A stretch of 64,000 bases of DNA from Massilia arenae (GTDB lineage: Bacteria; Pseudomonadota; Gammaproteobacteria; Burkholderiales; Burkholderiaceae_D). Below the pieces are notes generated by a model that saw only the letters and a list, made by a program, of their open reading frames with translations, was not told where the DNA came from and made no database searches. The position numbers and the translations under genes were made by a program. The stretch lies in NCBI RefSeq assembly GCF_008014745.1, contig NZ_VPFD01000005.1, forward strand, positions 62,001 to 126,000. Direction: 5' to 3'. Positions 18,003 to 26,166 of this stretch are shown one piece after another. The stretch's first letter is position 1. The number at the start of each line of letters is the position of its first letter.

Positions 18003-19385
18003 TTGAACCTGCGCCTGCCCAGCTTTTCCGCCCGCACCATCGCGATCGGCTACGCCGTCGTCACCCTGCTGGTGCTGGCGATGTTCGCCGCGCCGCTGTG
18101 GTTCGCCTGGCACAAGAACATCGGCGAGGTCCGCACCCAGCTGCTCAAGACGGACGCCCGGCACCTGCGCAATCTGTTCGAGCGCCAGGGCCCGCCGGCG
18201 CTGGCGGCGGCGATCGACAGCCAGGTCCATGGCGTCAATGACGGCGTGCGCAAGATCATGCTGTTCGTGGCGCCCGACGGCGCCAAGCTGGCCGGCAACC
18301 TGCCGGAGTGGCCCGAGGGCGTGCCCGAGCGCGACGGCCTGTGCCAGGTGACGATCCGGGTCGACGACAAGCCGCGCAACGTGGAGCTGGTGCGGGTGAC
18401 GCTGGAAGACGGCTATATGCTGCTGGTGGCCAGCAACCTGGATCGCTTCCAGCAGCTCGAGCGCCTGTTCGCCTATGGCCTGCTGGGCTGCGCGCTGGCC
18501 GTGCTGGTGGGGGCGGCGCTGGGCGGCGTGTTGATCCGGCGCGCGCTCCTGGGGCGGGTGCAGCGCATCAGCCAGACCACGGCGTCGATCATCGAAGGCA
18601 AGCTGTCACACCGCCTGGTGGAACCGCGCGACGGCGACGAGCTGCAGCAGCTGACCCGCACCGTCAACCGCATGCTGGACCAGATCGAGCACCTGGTGAC
18701 GGGGGTGCAGGACGTGTCGAACGCGATCGCGCACGACCTGCGCACGCCGCTGTCGGAGCTGCGCGCGCGGCTCGAGGAACTGTCGGTGGCGCGTCCGCCG
18801 AGCGAGGAAACCTTCGCCGAGATCGACGCCGCCATCGACGACGTCGATCGCGTGATGGGCATCTTCAACGCGCTGCTGCGCCTGGCCGAAATCGACAGCG
18901 GCAGCCGGCGCGGCGGTTTCGTCGAGGTCGACCTGGCCGCGCTGGGCGCCGAGGTCACCGAATTCTACGGACCGGTGGCCGAACTGAAGGACATCGACCT
19001 GGGCTTCGACGCGCCCGAGGATTTGCGGGTGGTGGGCGACCCGGTGCTGCTGGCCCAGGCCCTGGGCAATATGGCCGACAACGCCCTGAAATACGCGCCG
19101 GTGCGCGGCGTGATCGCGATCACCGCGCGCCGCCTCGACGCCGACCGGGTGGCGGTGGTGGTGGCCGACAACGGCCCGGGCATTCCGGAACACGAGCGCA
19201 CGCGCGTGATCGAGCGCTTCTACCGGGTCGACGCCAGCCGCGGCACGCCGGGCGTGGGCCTGGGCCTGAGCGTGGTCTCGGCCGTGGCGCGCCTGCATGG
19301 CGGCAGCCTGACGCTGGAAGACAACCATCCGGGCCTGCGCGCCACGCTGCTGCTGCACGCCAATCCGGCTACGCAAACCTATTGA
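18003..19385 (+). CDS. Two-component sensor histidine kinase, partner of the efflux-linked regulator
   Basis: 460 residues if a TTG at 18003 is used; this start places the first membrane helix (IAIGYAVVTLLVLAMFAAPLWFAW) properly. A periplasmic domain of about 110 residues, a second helix (LFAYGLLGCALAVLVGAALGG), HAMP, HisKA with His in NAIAHDLRTPLSEL and HATPase (NALKYAP, DNGPGIPEHE, GLGLSV) follow. It should sense envelope stress or a pump substrate and phosphorylate the upstream regulator. The stop lies only four bases from the convergent amidohydrolase stop. Confidence 0.9.
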   Translation: MNLRLPSFSARTIAIGYAVVTLLVLAMFAAPLWFAWHKNIGEVRTQLLKTDARHLRNLFERQGPPALAAAIDSQVHGVNDGVRKIMLFVAPDGAKLAGNLPEWPEGVPERDGLCQVTIRVDDKPRNVELVRVTLEDGYMLLVASNLDRFQQLERLFAYGLLGCALAVLVGAALGGVLIRRALLGRVQRISQTTASIIEGKLSHRLVEPRDGDELQQLTRTVNRMLDQIEHLVTGVQDVSNAIAHDLRTPLSELRARLEELSVARPPSEETFAEIDAAIDDVDRVMGIFNALLRLAEIDSGSRRGGFVEVDLAALGAEVTEFYGPVAELKDIDLGFDAPEDLRVVGDPVLLAQALGNMADNALKYAPVRGVIAITARRLDADRVAVVVADNGPGIPEHERTRVIERFYRVDASRGTPGVGLGLSVVSAVARLHGGSLTLEDNHPGLRATLLLHANPATQTY

Positions 19386-19389
19386 GGTT

Positions 19390-20745
19390 TTATTGGGAAG
19401 CAGCGCCTGCGCGTTCGAGGATGGCGTCGATCGAGGCGCGCGCCTCTTTCATCACGCGGGGAACATCGACGCCGATCAGGCGCCCGTCTCGCTTGAGTAC
19501 GACACCGTCGACGATCACCGTGTCGACGTTGGCCGGCGTGGCCGAATACACGATCAGGGCATAGGGATCGCTGTCCTCGGCCAGGGCCATGTTCAGGGCA
19601 CCGGGGTCGAGCAGGATCAGGTCGGCGCGCTTGCCGGGCGTGATCGAACCGATCTGGTCGTCCATGCCAATCGAGCGCGCCGCCTCGATCGTCGCCAGTT
19701 CGAGGATGCGGCGCGGCGCGACCGCCGTTTCCTTCTTGCCGGCGCCGGACTCGGTGAGCGCGAGCAGGCGCATATTGGCGAACAGGTCGGCGCTGCCGGC
19801 CAGCGCCGTGCCGTCGATGCCCAGGCCGATGCGCCCCACGGCCGCGTAGTCGTCCAGCACGGTCAGGCCATAGCCAACCCGCTGCTCGGTGACCGGCGTC
19901 AGCGACAGCGCACTGCCTGCCTTTCGAAACGCCGCCAGCTCGGCCGGCGTAGCGCCGGTGGCGTGCACGATCTGCACATCCTTACCGAGAAGGCCGCTGG
20001 CGGCCAGCGCGCCATTGCGCTTGCCGCCGGAATGCACCGAGACCGGCAAGCCGAGCTTGCGCGCCGCCGCGATCTCGCGGCGGCCGGTGGCAACCACGTC
20101 GGCCTTGCCCTCCCCCACCCCGCGCCACCCCAGCCCCAGCGTGACCCGCCCCGGCCGCGCCCGCGCCGCCGCAGCAGCGAGCAGCTCGAGATCGACGCTC
20201 TCGGCCGCGCGGAGATCGTCATGCGCGCCCGCCATCAACCGCGCGCGAATGCCGCTTCGCAGCAGCGCCTCTTCAGCCGCCTCCAGGTGCGCCGAGCTGC
20301 GCAGGTTATGAAAGAAATCGACAGTAGTCGTGACGCCCGAAGACATGGTCTCAACAGCGCCGAAATACGTACCGATACGAACGTCATCCGCCGTATAGTG
20401 CCGCCCCAGCCGCTTCTTGAGCGCAAAATAATCGGTGTCAGGCGTATTCCGAAACTGCCCGCGCGCCGCACTGAGCCACAGATGGTTATGCGTATCGACC
20501 AGCCCCGGCAGCAAGATCATCCCACGCGCATCGATCCTCTCCGCCCCCGCCGCCTCGAGCCCGCGCCCAACCGCAACAATCCGCCCATCCCTTACCAGCA
20601 CATCCGCATCGCGCCGCTCACCCTGCTGCGGATCAAGGCTAACGACATACGCGTTCTGAATCAGCAAGCCACGCTGCTGCCCAAAAACCGCCTGACACGA
20701 CGCAAACAACAGCCCGAACACAACACAATGCAAAAGACGCGGCAT
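19390..20745 (-). CDS. Exported amidohydrolase (TrzN/imidazolone-propionase-like)
   Basis: 451 residues with a signal peptide ending near AVFGQQ, so it is probably periplasmic. The metal-dependent amidohydrolase fold shows the HxH pair in DTHNHLW, later histidines in VSVHSGG and IVHATGAT, and the catalytic Asp in GLGIDGTALAGSADLF. It belongs to the composite-domain group that deaminates or hydrolyses cyclic amides and N-substituted amino acids; the substrate is undetermined. The C-terminal beta-sandwich (ITPGKRADLILLDPG) is complete. It appears monocistronic, facing the efflux-linked kinase; its upstream region runs into a cluster of hairpin repeats. Confidence 0.85.
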   Translation of the reverse strand: MPRLLHCVVFGLLFASCQAVFGQQRGLLIQNAYVVSLDPQQGERRDADVLVRDGRIVAVGRGLEAAGAERIDARGMILLPGLVDTHNHLWLSAARGQFRNTPDTDYFALKKRLGRHYTADDVRIGTYFGAVETMSSGVTTTVDFFHNLRSSAHLEAAEEALLRSGIRARLMAGAHDDLRAAESVDLELLAAAAARARPGRVTLGLGWRGVGEGKADVVATGRREIAAARKLGLPVSVHSGGKRNGALAASGLLGKDVQIVHATGATPAELAAFRKAGSALSLTPVTEQRVGYGLTVLDDYAAVGRIGLGIDGTALAGSADLFANMRLLALTESGAGKKETAVAPRRILELATIEAARSIGMDDQIGSITPGKRADLILLDPGALNMALAEDSDPYALIVYSATPANVDTVIVDGVVLKRDGRLIGVDVPRVMKEARASIDAILERAGAASQ

Positions 20746-20830
20746 GGCAATTTCCAGACAATAAAATTGCCACCAATTCTACAACCCACCCCCACTGAGC
20801 CGCGCGCGCTTACCGCCCAGCCCAATCCAC

Positions 20831-20904
20831 AATTAGGGTCAGAGTAAAATTGTTTGACAACTTCAGTAAATCAATTAGTCAATAATTCGACTCTGACCCT
20901 AATT
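20831..20904. repeat. Hairpin repeat unit 1 (AGGGTCAGAGT family)
   Basis: AATTAGGGTCAGAGT (20831-20845) is matched by its exact inverse ACTCTGACCCTAATT (20890-20904). Inside, an imperfect second pair of arms (AATTGTTTGAC against GTCAATAATT) extends the stem. A further inverse arm stands alone at 20981-20995. Confidence 0.8.
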
Positions 20905-21096
20905 ATTGGACAATGTCTCCGATCGACCTGAGCATTAGCGTCGAACTTATCGACAATCCAAGAAATTGCTCAGTAAATCGACTCTGACCCTAATTCTTTG
21001 CGTCAGATTTGGCGCCATTTTTGTTGGCGATTGAGAACCAGTTGGAACCGAGAACTAGTCTTACCGATGATAGCGCTCGCACGAGCGTAAAACAAA

Positions 21097-21164
21097 GAGG
21101 GTCAGTGTCGAATTGTTTGCCAATTTTTGAAAATCAATTGGCAAATAATTCGACTCTGACCCTC
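21097..21164. repeat. Hairpin repeat unit 2 (AGGGTCAGAGT family), near-perfect 68-bp palindrome
   Basis: GAGGGTCAG, GTCGAATT and TTTGCCAATT on the left pair with AATTGGCAAA, AATTCGAC and CTGACCCTC on the right, leaving a 10-base loop and two single mismatches. The layout equals unit 1, so the two are copies of one mobile or REP-like element. A lone inverse arm lies at 21244-21258, next to the YitT-type stop. Confidence 0.85.
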
Positions 21165-21263
21165 ATTATTTCGCTGCCTGATTACAGGCAGCTGTTCATC
21201 GAGAATAGCTGCCGATCAAGCGGAGTAATTGCTCAATAATTCTACTCTGACCCTAATTGGGAT

Positions 21264-21914
21264 TTAGCTGCCGAAGTAGCGGCCGGAGCGGTGCCAGACC
21301 ATGACCATGCTGCTCATTGCCACCGCGCTCAGTGCCGACCAGCCGACCAGGTGCGGGGCCACCAGGCCCAGGGCCAGCAGCAGGATGACGCTGTCGATCA
21401 TGACCTGGGTGCGGCCGGCGTTGATGCCGTATTTTTTTTGCAGCCACAGGGTGACGATGCCGGTGCCGCCGACGCCGGCGCCATGGCGCGCCATGGCCAG
21501 GATGCCCATGCCGCAGAAGGTGCCGCCGCCCAGTGCCGCCACCGCGGGGTGGATGTGGTCGATCACCAACACGAAAGGCATGATCTTGAGCAGGCCCATG
21601 ATCAACGCGCTGCCAGCCAGCGACTTCAAGGTGAAGAGCGGGCCCATGAACAGGTAGCCGAACAGGAAGAACGGCACGTTGATCATCATGAACAAGGTGC
21701 CGACCGACAGCCCGCTCACATACGACGTCAGCAGCGCGATGCCGGCCACGCCGCCGGTGATCAGCTGGGCCGCCTGCAGCAGCACGATGCCGATCACGAC
21801 GAACAGCACGCCAACGGCAATGCCGTAGACGTCATCGAGTGGCGAATGGGGCTTGACCACGACTGCGCGCTGGGAAGGCGATGCGGAACCGGGGAACATG
21901 GCAGACTGGCTCAT
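21264..21914 (-). CDS. YitT family membrane protein
   Basis: 216 residues from the ATG at 21914 (MSQSAMFPGSAS); the frame is open further upstream but without a membrane-protein signature. Five to six hydrophobic segments are visible, with GVLFVVIGIVLLQAAQLITGGVAGIALL and GTFCGMGILAMARHGAGVGGTGIVTLWLQ, the glycine-rich DUF161 repeats of YitT proteins. It lacks the C-terminal soluble DUF2179 domain of Bacillus YitT, which is usual in short proteobacterial forms. Function is unknown; transport of a small molecule is often proposed. Confidence 0.87.
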   Translation of the reverse strand: MSQSAMFPGSASPSQRAVVVKPHSPLDDVYGIAVGVLFVVIGIVLLQAAQLITGGVAGIALLTSYVSGLSVGTLFMMINVPFFLFGYLFMGPLFTLKSLAGSALIMGLLKIMPFVLVIDHIHPAVAALGGGTFCGMGILAMARHGAGVGGTGIVTLWLQKKYGINAGRTQVMIDSVILLLALGLVAPHLVGWSALSAVAMSSMVMVWHRSGRYFGS

Positions 21915-22258
21915 TCGCGCACCGCCGCATCGACGACGATGGTGGCAATCGCCACGCGAACGGACAGGGTCCGCCGGGTGGCCGTGCAGGGGGTAGCGAC
22001 GAGCGTAGAGCTGAAGTTCATGTTCCTTGAGATATAGAGGTAACAGGGATGCCGGCGCGCCGGGTAGGCGCAAATGCGCGAAACGCACGGGGTATGGTGC
22101 GCTTCGGGCCGCTATTATCGCTCATGTTGCGGCGCAATGTCGATACACCACGCATCGTGGCGTAGTGGATGAGAAACACCTGAACTAAGACACTTGTGCG
22201 GAGCACCATTCCGGTGCGCGCACCCCTGTTTCGGTGCGAGTCGTCCACCCAAAATGCC
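21915..22258. other. 344-bp intergenic region without recognised gene
   Basis: Between the YitT-type start and the LysR-type stop, both on the minus strand. It should hold the YitT-type promoter. Small palindromes are visible: CCACG-cat-CGTGG at 22148-22160 and GCACC-attcc-GGTGC near 22202. No conserved open frame, RNA or terminator with a T run was seen. Confidence 0.6.
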
Positions 22259-23167
22259 CTATTCCGGTGCCCGCCCCGCGGCCAGCTCGCGTTCCAGGAA
22301 CTCCACGCACACCCGCACCTTGGCGGAATTGCCCAGCCGCTGCGGATACACGGCCCAGACATTGGCCTCCTGGCTGAAGTCAGGCAGCACCTGCACTAGC
22401 AGCCCGGCATCGAGATGGGGCTGGGCATGCCAGCGCGAGCGCAGGATGATGCCGGCGCCGTCGAGCGCCCAGCGCAGCGCGATCTCGCCATGGTTGGTCG
22501 ACAGCGCACCCGAGACCTTCACCGTCTCTTCGCCTGCGCGCGAACGCAGCCGCCACACGCCAAATGGATGGTCGCGCTCCTTGATCACCAGGCACTGGTG
22601 GCCAGACAGCTCCGGCAATGAGCGCGGCGCCCCATGCCGTGCGAGGTAATCCGGCGCCGCGCACAGGATGCGGTGGTTCGCCATCAGGCGGCGCGCGATC
22701 AGCTGCGGCGCGATCTCGTCGCCGATGCGCACGTCGAGGTCGAAGCCTTCGGCCACCGGATCAACCAGGCGGTCGAACACCTCGACCCGGATCTGCAGCG
22801 CCGGATAGGCGCGCACCAGCTTGGCGATGGCCGGAGCCACTACATTGCGCCCGAACCCGAAGCTGCTGCAGATGCGCACCCGACCACTGGGCTCGCGGCG
22901 CCGCTCCGATACCTCGTCGACCAGGTCGTCCAGGCTGTCGAGGATGGCCTGGGCCCGCCCGAAAGCCTGCTCGCCCTCCTCGGTGATGACGATGCGGCGC
23001 GTGGTGCGCTGGAACAGCCGCACGCCCAGCGCTTCTTCCAGCACGCCGATGCGCTTGCTCACATAAGCCGCCGACATGCCCAGTTCCGCGGCGGCCTGGG
23101 CGAACGAACCTTTGCGCACGACGGTCACGAACACGCGCAAGTCGGCATTCTCCAGTAGATTATTCAC
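22259..23167 (-). CDS. LysR-type transcriptional regulator (next to tartrate dehydrogenase)
   Basis: 302 residues from a GTG start. The N-terminal helix-turn-helix reads LRVFVTVVRKGSFAQAAAELGMSAAYVSKRIGVLEEALGVRLFQRTTR (ends LRVFVTVV and RLFQRTTR given), followed by the substrate-binding type 2 periplasmic-fold effector domain. It is divergent from the tartrate dehydrogenase gene with 95 bases between starts, the usual layout for a LysR activator and its target, so tartrate or a related hydroxy-acid is the likely effector. It is related to the LysR at 26167. Confidence 0.9.
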   Translation of the reverse strand: MNNLLENADLRVFVTVVRKGSFAQAAAELGMSAAYVSKRIGVLEEALGVRLFQRTTRRIVITEEGEQAFGRAQAILDSLDDLVDEVSERRREPSGRVRICSSFGFGRNVVAPAIAKLVRAYPALQIRVEVFDRLVDPVAEGFDLDVRIGDEIAPQLIARRLMANHRILCAAPDYLARHGAPRSLPELSGHQCLVIKERDHPFGVWRLRSRAGEETVKVSGALSTNHGEIALRWALDGAGIILRSRWHAQPHLDAGLLVQVLPDFSQEANVWAVYPQRLGNSAKVRVCVEFLERELAAGRAPE

Positions 23168-23226
23168 GCTTCGTGTTCCTTGCCGCCACGGAAAGCCTTA
23201 TTATAAACACCGCGTTTTGGATTATT
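23158..23226. promoter_or_regulatory. Divergent control region with GATTATT repeats (LysR / ttuC)
   Basis: The short motif GATTATT occurs at 23158-23164 (over the LysR start) and 23220-23226 (about 40 bases before ttuC). The same motif occurs twice in the other tartrate-type control region at 26108 and 26152. Binding by the LysR proteins is inferred only. Confidence 0.35.
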
Positions 23227-23262
23227 CTAGGCACACCAATCCAGCACTCAGGAGCACGCTAC

Positions 23263-24351
23263 ATGAACACCCACAAGATCGCAGTCATCGCCGGCGACGG
23301 CATCGGCAAGGAAGTCATGCCCGAGGGCCTGCGCGCCCTCGAAGTCACCGCCCGCCGCTTCGGGATCAACCTCGAATTCACCACCTTCGCCTGGGCCGAC
23401 TGCGACTACTACGCCCAGCACGGCAAGATGATGCCGGACGACTGGCGCCAGCAGCTCGACGGCTTCGAGGCGATCTATTTCGGCGCCGTCGGCTGGCCCG
23501 ACACGGTGCCCGACCATGTCTCGCTGTGGGGTTCGCTGCTTAAATTCCGGCGCGAGTTCGACCAGTACGTCAACCTGCGCCCGGTGCGCCTGATGCCCGG
23601 CGTGCCCTGCCCGCTGGCCAACAAGAAGCCCGGCGACATCGACTTCTACGTGGTGCGCGAAAACACCGAAGGCGAATACTCCTCGGTCGGCGGCAAGATG
23701 TTCGAAGGGACCGAGCGCGAATTCGTGCTGCAGGAATCGGTCTTCACCCGCCACGGCACCGACCGCATCCTCAAGTACGCCTTCGACCTGGCCCAGCGCC
23801 GTCCAAAGAAACACCTGACCGCCGCCACCAAGTCGAACGGCATCTCGATCTCGATGCCCTACTGGGACGAACGCGTGGCCGCCATCGGCCAGCAGTATGG
23901 CGACGTCAAATGGGACAAGTACCACATCGACATCCTGTGCGCGCGCTTCGTGATCTCGCCCGAGCGCTTCGACGTGGTGGTGGCCTCCAACCTGTTCGGC
24001 GACATCCTGTCCGACCTTGGCCCGGCCTGCACCGGCACCATCGGCATCGCGCCGTCGGCCAACCTGAATCCGGAACGCACCTTCCCTTCGCTGTTCGAAC
24101 CGGTGCACGGCTCGGCGCCCGACATCTACGGCAAGAACATCGCCAACCCGATCGCCATGATCTGGTCGGGCGCGATGATGCTCGATTTCCTGGGCCAGGG
24201 CGACGCCACCTATACCGCTGCCCACGACGCCATGCTGGCGGCGATCGAACGATGCCTGGTCGAAGGACCGCGCACGCCGGACATGGGCGGCGCGGCCAAT
24301 ACCACCGAGGTGGGCCAGGCGGTCGCGCGCTATCTGGACAAGGACAGCTGA
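23263..24351 (+). CDS. ttuC: Tartrate dehydrogenase/decarboxylase (D-malate dehydrogenase family)
   Basis: 362 residues from the ATG preceded by AGGAGC. The sequence is a beta-decarboxylating dehydrogenase: N-terminal IAVIAGDGIGKEVMPEGL, the substrate-binding loop VRENTEGEYSSVGG, and the metal site in ASNLFGDILSDLGPACTG, then GSAPDIYGKNIANPIAMIWSG. The TtuC/YeaU branch oxidises L-tartrate, meso-tartrate and D-malate with NAD, and can decarboxylate. D-malate or 3-isopropylmalate activity would be alternatives, but leuB genes sit in leucine operons and a tartrate dehydratase lies only about 560 bases downstream. It acts in the cytoplasm. Confidence 0.88.
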   Translation: MNTHKIAVIAGDGIGKEVMPEGLRALEVTARRFGINLEFTTFAWADCDYYAQHGKMMPDDWRQQLDGFEAIYFGAVGWPDTVPDHVSLWGSLLKFRREFDQYVNLRPVRLMPGVPCPLANKKPGDIDFYVVRENTEGEYSSVGGKMFEGTEREFVLQESVFTRHGTDRILKYAFDLAQRRPKKHLTAATKSNGISISMPYWDERVAAIGQQYGDVKWDKYHIDILCARFVISPERFDVVVASNLFGDILSDLGPACTGTIGIAPSANLNPERTFPSLFEPVHGSAPDIYGKNIANPIAMIWSGAMMLDFLGQGDATYTAAHDAMLAAIERCLVEGPRTPDMGGAANTTEVGQAVARYLDKDS

Positions 24352-24452
24352 CCTGCGGCGCACCTGCGTCTGACCTGCGCCCGGCCTGCTTGCATGCCGG
24401 CCGAGCCGGTGCTACTGTCCACTGCACCACTGACATCCCACGAAAGGACAGC

Positions 24453-24920
24453 ATGGCGCTGCACGACGCAGGCGAACCGGAATACCTCGGCTTCTGGCTC
24501 CGGGTAGGCGCCGCCCTCCTCGACACCATCCTGATGATGATGCTCACGGCGCCGCTGCTCTGGTACCTGTACGGGCCGGCCTATTGGCACGATCCGTCCT
24601 TCGACGGCGGCCTGGCCGACCTGTTCATCGGCTGGGTGCTGCCCGCCATCGTCATCATGCTGTTCTGGCTCGCGCGTTCGACCACGCCGGGCAAGATGGC
24701 CATCGACGCCGTCATCGTCGACGCGCGCACCGGCGCCAGGCCGAGCGCGCGCCAGTTCCTGGTGCGCTACGTCGGCTACTTCGTCTCCAGCATCCCGCTG
24801 GGGCTCGGCCTGATCTGGGTCGGCATCGATGCGCGCAAGCAGGGCTGGCACGACAAGATGGCCGGCACGGTCGTGGTCAAGCGGCGCAGGCGCACGACGC
24901 CGCCGCCGATCAAGCGGTAA
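24453..24920 (+). CDS. RDD family membrane protein
   Basis: 155 residues with a GAAAGGA ribosome site. After a short N-terminus, FWLRVGAALLDTILMMMLTAPLLWYLYG is the first helix with the Arg and Asp that give the family its name; two more helices follow (LFIGWVLPAIVIMLFWLAR and YVGYFVSSIPLGLGLIWVGI), then the conserved end DARKQGWHDKMAGTVVVKR. RDD proteins are small integral membrane proteins of mostly unknown role; some affect Na+/H+ antiport. Its last 11 bases overlap, tail to tail, the end of the tartrate dehydratase gene. Confidence 0.9.
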   Translation: MALHDAGEPEYLGFWLRVGAALLDTILMMMLTAPLLWYLYGPAYWHDPSFDGGLADLFIGWVLPAIVIMLFWLARSTTPGKMAIDAVIVDARTGARPSARQFLVRYVGYFVSSIPLGLGLIWVGIDARKQGWHDKMAGTVVVKRRRRTTPPPIKR

Positions 24921-26076
24921 GCCGCCGCATCTCGGCAATCAGGTCGGCCTTGCCCTCGAAGCCGATCCCCGGCAAGTCCGGCATCGTGATGTAGCCATTC
25001 TCGACCTTCACGCCGTCAGGGAAGCCGCCATACGGCTGGAACAGGTCGGGATACGACTCGTTGCCGCCCAGCCCCAGCCCGGCCGCGATATTCAACGACA
25101 TCTGATGCCCGCCGTGCGGAATGCAGCGGCTGGCCGACCAGCCATGCTGGCGCAGCATATCGAGCGTGCGCAGGTATTCCACCAGCCCGTAGCTCAGCGC
25201 GCAGTCGAACTGCAGCCAGTCGCGATCGGGACGCATGCCGCCGTGGCGGATCAGGTTGCGCGCGTCCTGCATCGAGAACAGGTTCTCGCCAGTGGCCATC
25301 GGCTTGTCGTAGTAGTTGCGCAGGGTGGCCTGCAGCTCGTAGTCGAGCGGATCGCCCGCTTCCTCGTACCAGAACAGATCGTACTGCGACAGCGCCTTGG
25401 CGTAGCGGATCGCGGTGTCCAGGTCGAAGCGGCCGTTGGCGTCCACCGCCAGCTTCTGGCCATCCCCCAGCACGCTCAGGATCGAATCGATGCGGCGCAG
25501 GTCTTCGTCGAGCGAGGCGCCGCCGATCTTCTTCTTGACTACCGTGTAGCCGCGATCCAGGTAGCTGCGCATCTCGTCCTTCAGCTTGCCGTGGTCCTGG
25601 CCCGGATAATAATAGCCGCCGGCCGCGTAGACGAACACCTTGCGATCCGGCTCGCCGTTGCCGTAACGCTCGGCCAGCAGCTGGAACAGCGGCTTGCCGG
25701 CGATTTTCGCGGTCGCGTCCCATACCGCCATGTCGATGGTGCCGATGGCCACCGAGCGCTCACCATGGCCGCCCGGCTTCTCGTTGGTGAACATCGCCTG
25801 CCACACCTTGTGCGGATCCAGGTTGTCACCGCTGGCGTCGACCAGCGACGCCGGGTCGGCCTCGAGGATGCGCGGGATGAAGCGCTCGCGCATCAGGGTG
25901 CCCTGGCCGTAGCGGCCGTTGGAATTGAAGCCGTAGCCGATCACCGGTTGCCCGTCGCGCACGACATCGGTCACCACGGCGACCACGCTCAGCGTCATCT
26001 TGCTGAAATCGATATAGGCGTTGCGGATCGGGGAGCTGATCGGGACGGTCTTTTCGCGGATTTCGACGATTCTCAT
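24910..26076 (-). CDS. tarD: D(-)-tartrate dehydratase (enolase superfamily)
   Basis: 388 residues with an AAGGAATACCAG ribosome site. The N-terminal capping domain (ISSPIRNAYIDFSKMTLSVV, GYGFNSNGRYGQGTL) and the barrel (VVKKKIGGASLDEDLRRID, LAVDANGRFDL, WYEEAGDPLDY, ATGENLFS, CIPHGGHQMSLNIAAGLGLGGNE) match the characterised Bradyrhizobium D-tartrate dehydratase remembered from the family. The KKK in the first barrel segment supplies the acid/base lysine, Asp/Glu/Glu bind Mg2+ and the His in the PHGGH motif is the general base. It converts D-tartrate to oxaloacetate in the cytoplasm. It is divergent from a LysR gene that probably controls it. Confidence 0.9.
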   Translation of the reverse strand: MRIVEIREKTVPISSPIRNAYIDFSKMTLSVVAVVTDVVRDGQPVIGYGFNSNGRYGQGTLMRERFIPRILEADPASLVDASGDNLDPHKVWQAMFTNEKPGGHGERSVAIGTIDMAVWDATAKIAGKPLFQLLAERYGNGEPDRKVFVYAAGGYYYPGQDHGKLKDEMRSYLDRGYTVVKKKIGGASLDEDLRRIDSILSVLGDGQKLAVDANGRFDLDTAIRYAKALSQYDLFWYEEAGDPLDYELQATLRNYYDKPMATGENLFSMQDARNLIRHGGMRPDRDWLQFDCALSYGLVEYLRTLDMLRQHGWSASRCIPHGGHQMSLNIAAGLGLGGNESYPDLFQPYGGFPDGVKVENGYITMPDLPGIGFEGKADLIAEMRRLTA

Positions 26077-26107
26077 CTGGTATTCCTTCGCATTGAACGA
26101 GCCACCA

Positions 26108-26158
26108 GATTATTCGCTTCAAAGGCGGTTATGATTGAGCCGGATTCACTAGATTATT
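26108..26158. promoter_or_regulatory. Divergent control region with AGATTATT direct repeats (tarD / LysR)
   Basis: AGATTATT is present twice, at 26107-26114 and 26151-26158, within the 90 bases between tarD and the LysR gene. The core GATTATT is shared with the ttuC control region. Operator function is inferred. Confidence 0.35.
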
Positions 26159-26166
26159 AACCTGCG

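Larger units (their letters stand above)
20746..21263. other. 518-bp AT-richer intergenic region filled with hairpin repeats
   Basis: No coding potential was seen. The stretch is clearly AT-richer than its surroundings and holds six copies of an AGGGTCAG(A/T)GT-type motif in both orientations (20831, 20890, 20981, 21097, 21151, 21244) plus two short perfect hairpins, CGCTC-gcac-GAGCG at 21074-21087 and GCTGCCTG-atta-CAGGCAGC at 21173-21192. Confidence 0.85.

Noticed and set aside
20831..21258. CRISPR array
   Set aside because: The repeats are inverted hairpin arms with irregular spacing, not regularly spaced direct repeats, and there are no cas genes.
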